15,859 bases of DNA from Paraglomus occultum (lineage: Eukaryota; Glomeromycota; Glomeromycetes; Paraglomerales; Paraglomeraceae): the NCBI GenBank assembly GCA_910592205.1, contig CAJVPJ010000834.1:1-15859 (forward strand), given 5' to 3'. Position 1 is the stretch's first letter; every line of letters begins with the position of its first letter. The translations under genes were made by a program, and so were the position numbers. Of this stretch, positions 1-7,712 are shown piece after piece. Under the pieces are notes generated by a model, which was not told where the DNA came from, ran no database searches, and saw only the letters and a program-made list of their open reading frames with translations.

Positions 1-98
1 AGTTCAGAACCCAGTCACTCAGTCCAGAACTCAGTTGTCTCAGTCCAGAACCCAGACACTCAGTCCAGAACTCAGTTGTCTCAGTTCAGAACTGAGAC
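1..98. repeat. Tandem repeat, 20/21-bp units paired into a 41-bp dimer
   Basis: Seen directly. The window opens with five units starting AGTTCAGAAC or AGTCCAGAAC at 1, 21, 42, 62 and 83. Units alternate in type: units 1 and 3 end in ...CAGTCACTC or ...CAGACACTC, while units 2 and 4 end in ...CTCAGTTGTCTC. The true period is therefore a 41-bp dimer (1-41 and 42-82, two mismatches apart). The array probably continues to the left of the window. Function unknown. Subterminal tandem repeats like this occur at ends of some DNA transposons, but that is only an inference. Confidence 0.85.
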
Positions 99-120
99 AG
101 GTTCCCAACTGAGGTACAAC
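73..120 (+). repeat. Dispersed 48-bp repeat, copy 1
   Basis: This block starts CAGTTGTCTCAG and ends GAGGTACAAC. It recurs in the same orientation at 2593-2640 with five differences, all of them transitions. Homology stops after ...GTACAAC in both copies, which suggests a true element boundary there. It overlaps the last units of the 41-bp tandem array. Confidence 0.8.
78..98. repeat. Perfect palindrome, 10-bp arms around one base
   Basis: GTCTCAGTTC and GAACTGAGAC are exact reverse complements separated by a single A at 88. It sits where the tandem array ends, and the related copy at 2593-2640 has lost much of this symmetry through transitions. It could be a protein-binding site or the terminal structure of a mobile element; neither can be decided here. 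Confidence 0.8.
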
Positions 121-499
121 ATATATACTGCGTGTCATAATTATAAGTTATTCCTGCGGCAATTACATCTTCCATATAATGTTCAAATTAAAAACATGAT
201 ACCATTCATGCCACTGTAGCTAGATTGAGATATTCGGTTGTAGGAGCAAACCCGGAGCATAAACTCAATTTTTACTTATTCTATTTCATGTTTACTGTAC
301 TGTAAGGCTTGCAGTTGTATCACCAGCGACATTACCCGTGCATAAAATCAGCTGATAGTACTCCTCGCATAGCATATTATATGGACATTATTGTTATCGA
401 ACTATTAATTTGAGTTGGATGCAATACAGTAATATGATGTAACGTTCCTTTTATCGCCCCTTATATGATGTGAACTTAGTCACGAGACAAGTCGGTCGC
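121..499. other. AT-rich non-coding stretch upstream of a possible gene
   Basis: I see no open frame of interest, RNA gene or repeat between the 48-bp repeat and the TATA-like site at 500. The stretch is AT-rich and probably intergenic or promoter-distal. Confidence 0.5.
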
Positions 500-513
500 G
501 TGTATATATACAC
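500..513 (+). promoter_or_regulatory. TATA-like palindrome upstream of ATG 571
   Basis: GTGTATATATACAC is a perfect 14-bp palindrome containing a good TATA box. It lies about 60 bp before the ATG at 571 and is followed by an A-run (529-540), an arrangement common for fungal core promoters. Assignment to the downstream gene rests only on spacing. Confidence 0.4.
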
Positions 514-980
514 ATCGGATATATCGTCAAAAAAAAAAAAGACCGCTTACTCTCATATTATCCCGTAAAAATGGATATGCATATTTATACGTTTGATGAC
601 CATGGTGTCTCTACTGATCCTCAAGTTTTGAACGGTACGAGTGAGGTCCAAGACCAAATGTAATTAATACATGTGATAACCGAGGAAAAAGCATGCGATT
701 GCGGAAGAAAAGAAGAAATCAGCATGTTTGCCATTAAGCTTTCGCTGAAACTCGTTATAACTGTAACAGTGGCTCGCTCAATTGATTATCATTTCAATAG
801 CGGCACCATCTCAATCTTCCCCATCATCCCAACATGAATCTATCAACAAGAATCGCTTTAAAGCCGGGCATTGCGTGGTCAGCTTCTTAGATAATGACCT
901 ACAGTTACGTGGCCCAAAGCTGAAAAAGGGCAGCCTCTAGTACACTTCCAAAAAGCAAGCAGAGCATACTATGAATTGGT

Positions 981-1039
981 ATTTCACCGACAAAAGTTCC
1001 CCAACATTATTTCGAAGTTATTCTTTTCGTCGGTGAAAT
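981..1039. repeat. Inverted repeat / stem-loop, about 16-bp arms
   Basis: TTTCACCGACAAAAG (982-996) is the reverse complement of CTTTTCGTCGGTGAAA (1023-1038) except for one bulged C, with one more A-T pair outside. The loop is 26 nt. It falls between segments 2 and 3 of the membrane-protein gene, in what is probably an intron. It may be a tiny foldback element or a structured intron. Confidence 0.75.
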
Positions 1040-1322
1040 GAACCGGACCCGGAAGATTTGAATTGAAAGAGACATTTAATGTAAATATAATGGGGTCGTA
1101 TGTCTGGAGCCATTTCCAAAGACTAGACAGCGATCAAGACTTTATCAAATTACAAGCCCGAACAAGACATTGTTCTTTTACAATTCTGTATTCTTTTCGG
1201 GATCCAAATCGTGGTCATATGTACACTAGCAATCGAAGAAAGCTTGTTTGATATTCAACGTGTGTTATTTATAACCGTTCCAACAATTACCGGGATAGGA
1301 ATTGCGGTGGCAGGGAGGCTTA

Positions 1323-1462
1323 CTTTCTGGCCCGTAGCGCAATCCAGCCCGTTTCGCAATGGGCACATTATTTAATATCGAATTAACATTGTTTATGTGA
1401 TAATAGCGAAATAAAATGTGCTGATTTCGAACTGGGCCGGAATCCGGGCTACGAAGCAGAAC
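1323..1462. mobile_element. Foldback (MITE-like) element
   Basis: The left arm starts TTCTGGCCCGTAGCGCAATC near 1325 and runs to GGGCACATT. The right arm (about 1413-1461) read on the other strand starts TTCTGCTTCGTAGCCCGG and also reaches GCACATT. The arms match imperfectly with small gaps, and I see no clear target duplication. No coding capacity is evident. A related copy of the left arm lies at 14718-14783, which supports a dispersed element. The arm supplies the last codons and stop of membrane-protein segment 3, so it probably landed in that gene. Confidence 0.6.
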
Positions 1463-1776
1463 ATTACCATAGGGTTTTGTGGTGAATATAGGATCAGTCT
1501 TAGAGTAATGTACAGTATATTAGATCTATTGGCTATTCAGTTAATGTAGTATATTATTATAGAAGGAGATATTCAAACTGATGGAGATAAAGATGGATCC
1601 ACCAGAGTTCAAATTCGATTACGACCAACATGAAAAGAACAAGCTAACATGATCTGAAAGGTCTCGTTGTAGCGGGAGGCTTAATTTGGACGTTGCCACT
1701 TACCGCAATTTCTTTTATAGCAGTTGGAATTTTGTTTACGCAAAGCGCTATCTATTATTTCAACGTGTACCATTAA

Positions 1777-2592
1777 TAATAATGATGAATCACGCGATAA
1801 AAACGATGTTTATTTTTTATCATGTATATTATTTTAGTGTATATCATTGATAATAAAATGGTGAGAGAGATTGCAATATAAAGTGACGTTTTTTTTATTA
1901 TTCAGTATTATGTACTGTACATAGTCGAATACTAATTTTTTCTTGCACGCGTGACGTTTCTGAGTTTCTGGCTCATCATACGCGGAAACTTTATCAGCCT
2001 AACAATTAAGCCTAATACTGTTTTCTAACATCTTTTATTGACACAGATTTAGCTGACATTCAAGTGCGATCCCTTCCGATGCAATTTAATAACTGAAACT
2101 AGCGCATCTATTGCACAAAATATTTACAAAAAATTGTAGTGCGTTAGGTAGTAATATAACAAAATTTATATAAACTAGACTTTAATACCGTTTGCCAAAG
2201 TTGTAAGATGCTTACTAAATTTTACCAGATAATCGTATATTAGTCACATTCAAAAGATTAAATAATTTTCATCTGGTGATGCTATAACTCCAACTTTTAT
2301 CACACCATTTGGCGTTTTTCGATATAAAAGATGTCTATCCTACTAATTATGGCAGATTTCATTGCGTCAGTTTACAGTATATCAAAGTTACGCTGTCGCT
2401 TTTTAGCCATTACCAGACAACGTCGCTTATTAATAACATTCACTATTATTATGTAGTTGTAGCTTCCATTGAGATTATTGAAATTATTATTATTGTTTAA
2501 TAATTTAATTCATTATTACTAATTGTGGCTCCACATCGAGATTATTTTATTATTAACGATTACCATACAATTGTGTCTGCTGTATTTGAGTT
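1777..2592. other. AT-rich intergenic stretch, no gene seen
   Basis: It contains AATAAA-like signals near 1853, an AT microsatellite-like run around 2475-2520, and only short open frames without recognisable protein character. Confidence 0.5.
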
Positions 2593-2640
2593 CAGTTGTC
2601 TCAATCCAGAACTAAGACAGGTCCCCAACTGAAGTACAAC
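2593..2640 (+). repeat. Dispersed 48-bp repeat, copy 2
   Basis: Same orientation as 73-120. The five differences are all transitions: G to A three times and T to C twice, going from copy 1 to copy 2. Unlike copy 1 it is not preceded by a tandem array. The two copies flank about 2.5 kb holding the membrane-protein gene. Confidence 0.8.
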
Positions 2641-3156
2641 TTTGCGGTTTTCGATTACGTCGTATCGAGATACAATACCGCTACTTGCGTAATTCGAATA
2701 TAAATAAATTAATATAATACACCAAATAATGTGTAATTATTATAGTATTAATTTCTAATTTTTATTCAAAGAGTATATGTCAAGAAAAAAGGTGGCGTAT
2801 ACACAGAACAAATTCTGCAAACGTGTGAACACTCCGGTCAGGTAATTTATACTATATTATTACTTATGGTAATACAGTCACATTCAAATGTAGAACATTA
2901 TGACCATTTAATTGTTATGAACATTAATACTATTTTCAGATATTATATTTTTTTCACTAAGTTATTGCAGGTATACTTGATAAACTGACCATTCTGATTT
3001 ACCTAAAAAATAAAAAGGGTTTAAGGAGTTGATTATGGATAATGTCTGTGATTTCATCGATGAACTTTCAGCCTTCTGATGATTTGCTTCTTCATGTGTT
3101 ATTGAAATCGGTTGCCAAACACCTAGTGATGTTTCTTAGCTTTGCTTTAATAAAGT
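2641..3156. other. AT-rich stretch, no gene seen
   Basis: No plausible plus-strand coding region. The minus strand at roughly 3010-3150 has short open stretches with charged composition in two frames, which may be decayed continuation of the exon at 3157-3339. Confidence 0.4.
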
Positions 3157-3339
3157 CTATTCTTTCATATGGGCAATTTCACCAAATCTTTTCATTTCTT
3201 CACTTAGCATCCATTCTCCGTTTATGTCTTGAAAAACACGGCTATTAACGTTTGGGTTTACAAATTCCGCCTGTCTTATTCGACGTGATCCAGCAGTAAA
3301 GCTAGGACGTGTACGAGGTCCCGTGCATTTCACTTTCAT
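3157..3339 (-). CDS. Hypothetical minus-strand exon or gene fragment
   Basis: An ATG-started frame of 60 codons beginning MKVKCTGPRTRPSF, basic at the N-terminus, then a mixed acidic/aromatic part (INGEWMLSEEMKRFGEIAHM). Composition is more protein-like than the opposite-strand frame. Downstream on the minus strand a +1 frame continues with IDFIKAKLRNITR, so it is either spliced or frameshifted. I do not recognise it. It may be a transposon remnant given its neighbours, or a chance frame. Confidence 0.3.
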   Translation of the reverse strand: MKVKCTGPRTRPSFTAGSRRIRQAEFVNPNVNSRVFQDINGEWMLSEEMKRFGEIAHMKE

Positions 3340-3378
3340 TTATTATATTAAAGAATTACAAAAACTTTGTATAAATTA

Positions 3379-3850
3379 CAGTGTGTAATGAAAACCCGCT
3401 TTCATCAAATATATAATAACCATGCAAAAATTTTAAATAATTCCTATTTTTTTTAGAAACTTGTAATGTGCTTTATTGTTATTACACATAATTTTCAATA
3501 CAAAATTCTATCGCCATTTTTCTGCAAAACAAGCTCACCTCTTTTTCATCGATGAAATTAAATTTTGCCCAGTCGTTTCTGGAATCGCATCCCATTCTTC
3601 GGTCATAAATTGTTTTAATTCGTCAACATTTCTTAGCATCCGTGTTTCAACGTTATTCTTGACAATATATCACATGTTTTCAATGTGATAAGAATATTGG
3701 TTTTTCGTTTGGGGATTGGACGCCATCAAGCCAATAAAGACGTTTACTAAAATGGGATTAATTGAAAATAAAGGCGCGTTTGTTATCAGTAATACATACC
3801 TTTGTTTAATGACAAAATACAGTATGTTCAATATTTGAAAGGCAGTTTTT
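3379..3850 (-). pseudogene. Tc1-like transposase C-terminal remnant (minus strand)
   Basis: Reading the minus strand from about 3810, I see a decayed DNAP motif (second catalytic Asp region), then scraps of the WPSNSPDLNPIENMW region around 3720-3665. Next comes an uninterrupted typical Tc1 tail including NVETRMLRNVDELKQFMTEE and WDAIPETTGQNLISSMKKR, ending near 3535. A 2-nt loss after KKR shifts the frame into ELVLQKNGDRILY and a stop. At 3377-3380 TA is followed by CAGTGTGTAATGAAAACCC, which could be the terminal inverted repeat of this element. It differs from the CAGTGGTG ends at 4203 and 15740, so this is a separate family. The 5' part and the first Asp are missing and stops are frequent; it cannot encode active transposase. 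Confidence 0.65.
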
Positions 3851-3912
3851 TCGTTACACTGTACATGCTGCAATCTTAATCTCCAAGTGCCGTTGTGAAG
3901 ATATAGCAAGAA

Positions 3913-4150
3913 CTAAGATCTGAGCGTTTTGTTAATTTCTTCCAATATTGCGTTATGGCCTTGATGTTGATTCAGAAGTTTAGAATGTGAAGTTACAATT
4001 CTTTCTTGAATCAACTTGTAAACTTCAGGTCTTAATCGTAATCTTTGATCTTCATCATTAATGTTAATTTCGATTAACTGGTAAATGAGATGTCGTCGAG
4101 CAGACCAAATCACTGCGAATATTCGTCTAGCAGCAAGTCTTAATGAAGAC
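3913..4150 (-). CDS. Unidentified minus-strand exon, likely gene or transposon fragment
   Basis: The open frame runs on the minus strand from about 4150, just after a TTTTAATAG acceptor-like site, to a stop at 3913. It encodes about 78 residues: a basic start (RLAARRIFAVIWSARRHLI), then an acidic/helical stretch (EININDEDQRLRLRPEVYKL) and QGHNAILEEINKTL. A further frame continues for about 20 codons past the stop, suggesting a frameshift. Length, lack of an early ATG and charged helical character suggest a real exon remnant. I cannot name the family. It is immediately upstream of Tc1-like remnants on both sides and may itself belong to a different transposon. Confidence 0.35.
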
Positions 4151-4202
4151 CTATTAAAACAAATCCCAGTATGAAAGTTAATAATAGCTTGTAAATTTCA
4201 TA

Positions 4203-5306
4203 CAGTGGTGTGCAAAAAAAAACCAATTTTTTTTAATTGGTGTAACTTGATCAATTTCAGCCACAAGCACATGATTAAATATGCAAATGAAAGCTATTCG
4301 ATTACCCCAAACTTAAGTTTTCTTAAATTTTTATTTCACGCGAAGTCAACTTGAAGCTATATTACATTTCTGGCGGCAAGGGATACAAGTGGCTACTGAA
4401 ATTCAATCATTAACAAAGATACCGTCCAAACAATCTATCGAAACCTAAAAAAGATCAAAGAAACAGGTGATGTGGGCATAAAGGTTCGTATTAAGAAAAT
4501 AACGACTAATGCTTCTCGTGCAATCGGCCAGTATTCGAAGGAATCCCTCAATTTCTGCTAAATCTATTGCTGAAAAATTGGACGATATTGGAATAGACGT
4601 CTCCCGCTCAACAGCATCAAGGCATTTGAATGACCTTGGTTACCGGAATGCTCTTCCCCTTGCCCACATCCAATGCTTACACCGGCCCATAAAAATGACG
4701 ACATTAATTAGTGACGAAACAGCATTCGATTGTTTCGTAACACGATAAAGCATTGGTATAAAAATGCGAGGCCAATCCGCCCTATGCCAAAAGATCGACG
4801 TAAAATATTCGCGTGGGGTGGTTTCTGTGTAAAAGGTAAAACTAGTCTTGCTTGTTTTTGTCACATAACGGACGGAAACATTACACGGAAATAGTGGAAC
4901 AGCATATAAAAAACATGTTAAAGGGCAATTGGCGATTACAGCAAGATAATGATCCGAAACATACTAGTCGCATTGCTCAAGAATTCCTTAAAGACAACCT
5001 GCCAGAGGTTATGGACTGGCCTTCTAATAGTTTAGACCTAAATCCTATTGAAAGCCTTTGGGCGATTGTTAAAAGCGAATGTAGAAATGCGTAAGCCCAA
5101 AAATCTTAACGAATTAGAACGTTTTATGAGTGAAGCAGTCTTGTAGAATCGATGCCACGGCGTTGTGACGAGATTACTAAGAAAAACAGTGAACGAATAT
5201 CATATTAACTTATTTAATGAAATCTAATGCTATTTAGATGTGCAGTACAATTTAATTGATGTTGTGAAACCAGAACTATTTGAAAAATTGTCGTTTTTTT
5301 TTGCAC
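4203..5306 (+). mobile_element. Tc1/mariner-type DNA transposon, decayed
   Basis: The left end is a TA (4201-4202) followed by CAGTGGTGTGC and nine A. The right end near 5283-5306 has the mirrored core: nine T followed by GCAC. The inner TIR core GTGC-A9-C is thus identical at both ends, but the outermost CAGTGGT of the right end has been replaced by GTTAATATTAAC, so the right target TA cannot be identified. The element is about 1.1 kb and holds one broken DD34E transposase gene. The same left end recurs at 15740. Confidence 0.85.
4350..5227 (+). pseudogene. Tc1-like DD34E transposase, multiply frameshifted
   Basis: Segments appear in order. An N-terminal helix-turn-helix part (LEAILHFWRQGIQVATEI, from 4350) is followed after a frameshift near 4413 by TVQTIYRNLKKIKETGDVG. 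A second HTH (RNPSISAKSIAEKLDDIGI, STASRHLNDLGY) lies at 4540-4650. The first catalytic Asp is in SDETAFDCF (about 4717). KIFAWGGFCVKG follows at about 4800. The second Asp is in QQDNDPKHTS (about 4945), and the Glu is in LDLNPIESLW. I count exactly 34 residues between that Asp and the Glu, which is the Tc1 DD34E spacing. The tail continues in a shifted frame (MRKPKNLNELERFMSEAV, TAG at 5143-5145) to TAA 5225. It has at least four frameshifts or stops and is not functional; it would have cut and pasted this element. Confidence 0.88.
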
Positions 5307-5866
5307 GTTAATATTAACCTAAATATAAATATGAAATCTATTTAATCCTGTGCCATTCGAAAATAAAGTTCAATGGAAGAACCTTCAGAAATAGTGTATG
5401 GCTACTCAAATCAAATCATTCTTGGTTTTCGATTAAACTTGTTATATTGTTGTATACATTACCTCATTCCACTTTTGCAATCTCCATTACGCACTTAACT
5501 ATTAACATGATCTTGTTGGTCATTTAACAACTGTCTTCGTGGTACTTCATTTTCTGATAGTAATTGTCTATTGTATATTATAGTTCTCCAAATCGTCAAT
5601 TTTTTTCACAGGCATTTTCATGCACTGGATCCAGTAATATACTTGAGCTTCAAAATCGGGAAAAAAGCAAATAGAAAAGTCTGAATAAAGAGAGTTTTCG
5701 CTGCCGATGGATCTCGGTAAGAAGACAGGACTAAAATTCTAAACATTCTTTAGGGAGATCAGTAAGTTATTTCTCTACTTTTTCTGTATTTGAAAGACCT
5801 GAATCATCCTATTTAGTTAGTTGTTCAATAAAATTGTTCTGGCGATAACGTGATTGGCAGTGCTTT
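5307..5866. other. AT-rich stretch with a weak minus-strand coding remnant
   Basis: Mostly featureless. On the minus strand, about 5620-5503 holds two short protein-like pieces: MKMPVKKIDDLENYNIQ and, in another frame, RQLLSENEVPRRQLLNDQQD. Both are hydrophilic and helical. They could be exons or transposon remnants; the family is unknown. Confidence 0.3.
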
Positions 5867-6058
5867 TCACATAAAAGTAGGGTTTTTACTTCTAATTTCG
5901 AACTCATTTAGCAGTCGGTGTGTAACGAAATGTAATTCTAAAACGTGAATTGAGAAGAAACTACTACTTTGCCTATTGAGAGAGTTTTCACTTTCTAAAT
6001 TTATTTCGTTGTCGTTTAAGTTTTCTTCTAGATTAGACTGTTCAAAAACTACCGCCGG
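5867..6058 (-). CDS. Hypothetical minus-strand open frame without ATG
   Basis: Sixty-three codons open on the minus strand after a TAA and a possible GGTAG acceptor, ending at TGA 5867-5869. The product is acidic and Asn/Ser-rich at first (EQSNLEENLNDNEINLESEN) and then mixed. There is no start codon, so if real it is an internal or terminal exon. It may belong with the remnant at 5503-5620. No family recognised. Confidence 0.22.
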   Translation of the reverse strand, partial: PAVVFEQSNLEENLNDNEINLESENSLNRQSSSFFSIHVLELHFVTHRLLNEFEIRSKNPTFM

Positions 6059-6230
6059 TTATTCCAAAACCTGCTAAGACACCAGTTATGAAGCTATAGA
6101 CTCATAAGAGTGTATTCTACAGCTACAAATTCTCTGCATTTAAACAAATTAGATTCATATTAATATTAACACGTCAAAAATTTTCCGTGCTTGTTATTTA
6201 TGTCTTCGGCGACAGAATTAGTTAGTGTTA

Positions 6231-6568
6231 ATGAAACTCTTCCTTCGAAGGTAAGATACTTTCTGAAACAAAAAAAACACACGACACTCTATGCTTTGTT
6301 CACCAGTGCAACATAATAACTCTTTAGCTTTGAAGTCATAATCTTATTGACCTTGTTCAGGTATTGTCGTTTGAACGCTGACATTGTGGCTAAAACACCT
6401 CCAAACTCAAGGGCTGCGGGTACACGGACAAAACGTTTTAATTATGCGGCGAAAAGTCTTGAACATTCGTAATTGGACAATCATACTCCTAAAAAAGGCG
6501 AAAACAGCGCTATCGGTTCTCCGAGCTTTGACTGTATTTGTTTGCCAGAAAGTAGTTGTTACTTTTAA
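6231..6568 (+). CDS. Small hypothetical two-exon gene, possibly broken
   Basis: A strong donor AAG|GTAAGA at 6251 and an acceptor TTGTTCAG ending at 6360 define a 110-nt intron. Starting from ATG 6231, the first exon (MKLFLR plus two bases) joins in frame to YCRLNADIVAKTPPNSRAAG... and stops at TAA 6470. After that TAA the same frame stays open (LDNHTPKKGENSAIGSPSFD...CYF) to TAA 6566, which looks like a nonsense mutation or a missed splice. An alternative ATG at 6200 (MSSATELVSVNETLPSK) is out of phase with exon 2 and hits a stop after six codons. The product would be small and basic. No family is recognised. Confidence 0.3.
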
Positions 6569-6883
6569 GTGTTAATACTCTAGACCCCTATGAACGAAAC
6601 AGTCTTTGCATGCATGCGTAGTAGTCATGAGTAATTTCCCAATTAATGTTGTATATGGGCTTCTCAGTTGTTATTATTATAAACTCATTTACGTTACCGC
6701 GATGGTAATAATAATGAATCAAAAACAACAGCCAATCAGAATATGGCTATATTTTTGGTAAAATTACTGATTTTCATAGCTATGACTGTGGGATTTATCT
6801 TTTCCAAGTTTGGTATATCGTGTAGAAATTCGTGTAACTTAACAATAAACTGTATGAGGGATATGAATATATATATTTATGAA
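6569..6883. other. Upstream region of mL50, no gene seen
   Basis: AT-rich, with a GCATGCATGC motif near 6607. A plus frame over 6743-6973 encodes hydrophobic residues but runs through the poly-C and poly-A tracts and overlaps the mL50 start, so it is not a credible gene. The stretch is probably promoter and 5' leader. Confidence 0.5.
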
Positions 6884-6934
6884 CCCCCCCCCCCCAACGA
6901 TAAAATATTTGCCATCAAAAAAAAAAAAAAAAAA
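6884..6934. repeat. Poly-C (12) and poly-A (18) tracts in the mL50 leader
   Basis: Twelve C at 6884-6895 and eighteen A at 6917-6934. The A-run ends one base before the mL50 ATG. Long homopolymers are prone to length error in sequencing and to real polymorphism. A poly-A leader can affect translation initiation in fungi, but no effect can be inferred here. Confidence 0.9.
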
Positions 6935-6935
6935 G

Positions 6936-7402
6936 ATGCCTCCGACCCCGATTACCGCTTACAAGCAAATTGAAGCTGCCTTCCGAACAGTAGTCACGAG
7001 ACACTTACCTGAAGTGGGAACAAAATGGTTGGAAGTTGAATTAACTGACCCTAAACTAAAATTTGAGGTAACGTAACAACAATTACAGCGAATTTATTCA
7101 AATCACCAATTAAGTACTAAGTTGATGTGCAATATAACTGGGTTCAGATACTGAAAGGCGGTGTGTCTGTAATAGGGAAAGAAGTACCCAACCTCGAGCT
7201 GAACAACATTAAAACTGTCTCGGACGCTCTTAAATTCTTTCTCACGCCCTCAACTCCCGATCCTCGAAAAGGCCACCCAACAGCCGAGTGGTTCGAAGCC
7301 AACAAAGGGGCACTTCCTCAGAATATGCAATTCGTTCCCTATACCAAAGAGCGTGGTGTCAAGCGAGAATTACGATCAAAGCTAGATAGAAAAGAATACT
7401 GA
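6936..7402 (+). CDS. mrpl50: Mitochondrial large-subunit ribosomal protein mL50
   Basis: A structural component of the mitochondrial ribosome large subunit (mL50; yeast counterpart MRPL13). Two exons, 6936-7067 and 7148-7402, flank an 80-nt intron with donor GTAACG and acceptor TTCAG, joined in phase 0, giving 128 residues. The family signature is visible in order: a helical start (YKQIEAAFRTVVTRHLPEVG), the W-x-E-V-x-L-x-D-x-x-LKF segment (residues 32-44), G-KEVPNLEL just after the junction, then VSDALKFFL, and LPQNMQFVP near the C-terminus. These line up with the human MRPL50 pattern (LKF, VPN-x-x-L, V-x-D-x-L-x-F, LP-x-N). There is no long arginine-rich presequence; a targeting signal may lie in the first helix. 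The ATG directly follows an 18-A run and is the only one that keeps the frame. The gene appears intact. The assignment is by pattern memory, not a search. Confidence 0.8.
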
Positions 7403-7712
7403 CGTCTTTCTGTGTCCTCATTCGTGGACAAATAAACAAACTGTATCTATAAGTTGATGTAGTGATACACTTTTGTGTCCAATCATTGGTAGCTTGTTAA
7501 TTTTACAATATCTCGAATATTTGTTAGTCAAGTAGTATTTGCCTTCACTCTTTTTGGCGAAAGAGAGAAATAAGTTCACAGCTTGGTCAATTCAGGCCCT
7601 GAAACAGCATAATTAGCGTATAGTCCAACTCACCTTCAATCCCTACCTTTTCTGCATCGCCACGCTTCCTTAAACCTATCATTCTTTTTTGCAATAATCC
7701 GTAGAAAACAAA
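7403..7712. other. 3' region of mL50 and upstream region of the septin
   Basis: An AATAAA signal occurs near 7430, which would suit mL50 polyadenylation. No other gene or repeat is seen before the septin ATG at 7713. Confidence 0.55.

Larger units (their letters stand above)
571..1776 (+). pseudogene. Fragmentary multi-exon gene for an unrecognised multi-pass membrane protein
   Basis: Four protein-like segments lie in order. (1) 571-663 opens with ATG (MDMHIYTFDDHG...). (2) About 801-940 follows a CAATAG acceptor; it is Ser-rich then basic (RGPKLKKG) and ends at TAG 938. (3) 1127 to about 1320 follows a CTAG acceptor. It is strongly hydrophobic, with two likely membrane spans (VLLQFCILFGIQIVVICTLA and VLFITVPTITGIGIAVAG); its frame stays open to TAA 1373, but the last codons lie in a repeat. 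(4) 1660-1776 follows a CTAAC branch site and AAAG acceptor. It encodes a third or fourth span (GLVVAGGLIWTLPLTAISF...) and ends at TAA 1774. Donor sites linking the segments are weak, a foldback element sits after segment 3, and segment 4 begins with a motif (VAGGL) resembling the end of segment 3 (VAGRL). I do not recognise the family. The gene is probably broken, though splicing around the insert is possible. Confidence 0.4.

Noticed and set aside
1-98. CRISPR-like array
   Set aside because: Units are contiguous with no unique spacers, and the setting is eukaryotic.
3042-3248. Plus-strand 68-codon frame
   Set aside because: Opposite-strand shadow of the more protein-like minus frame at 3157-3339.
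6743-6973. Hydrophobic plus-strand frame resembling a small membrane protein
   Set aside because: It depends on reading through the poly-C and poly-A runs and overlaps the mL50 start in another frame; no further support.
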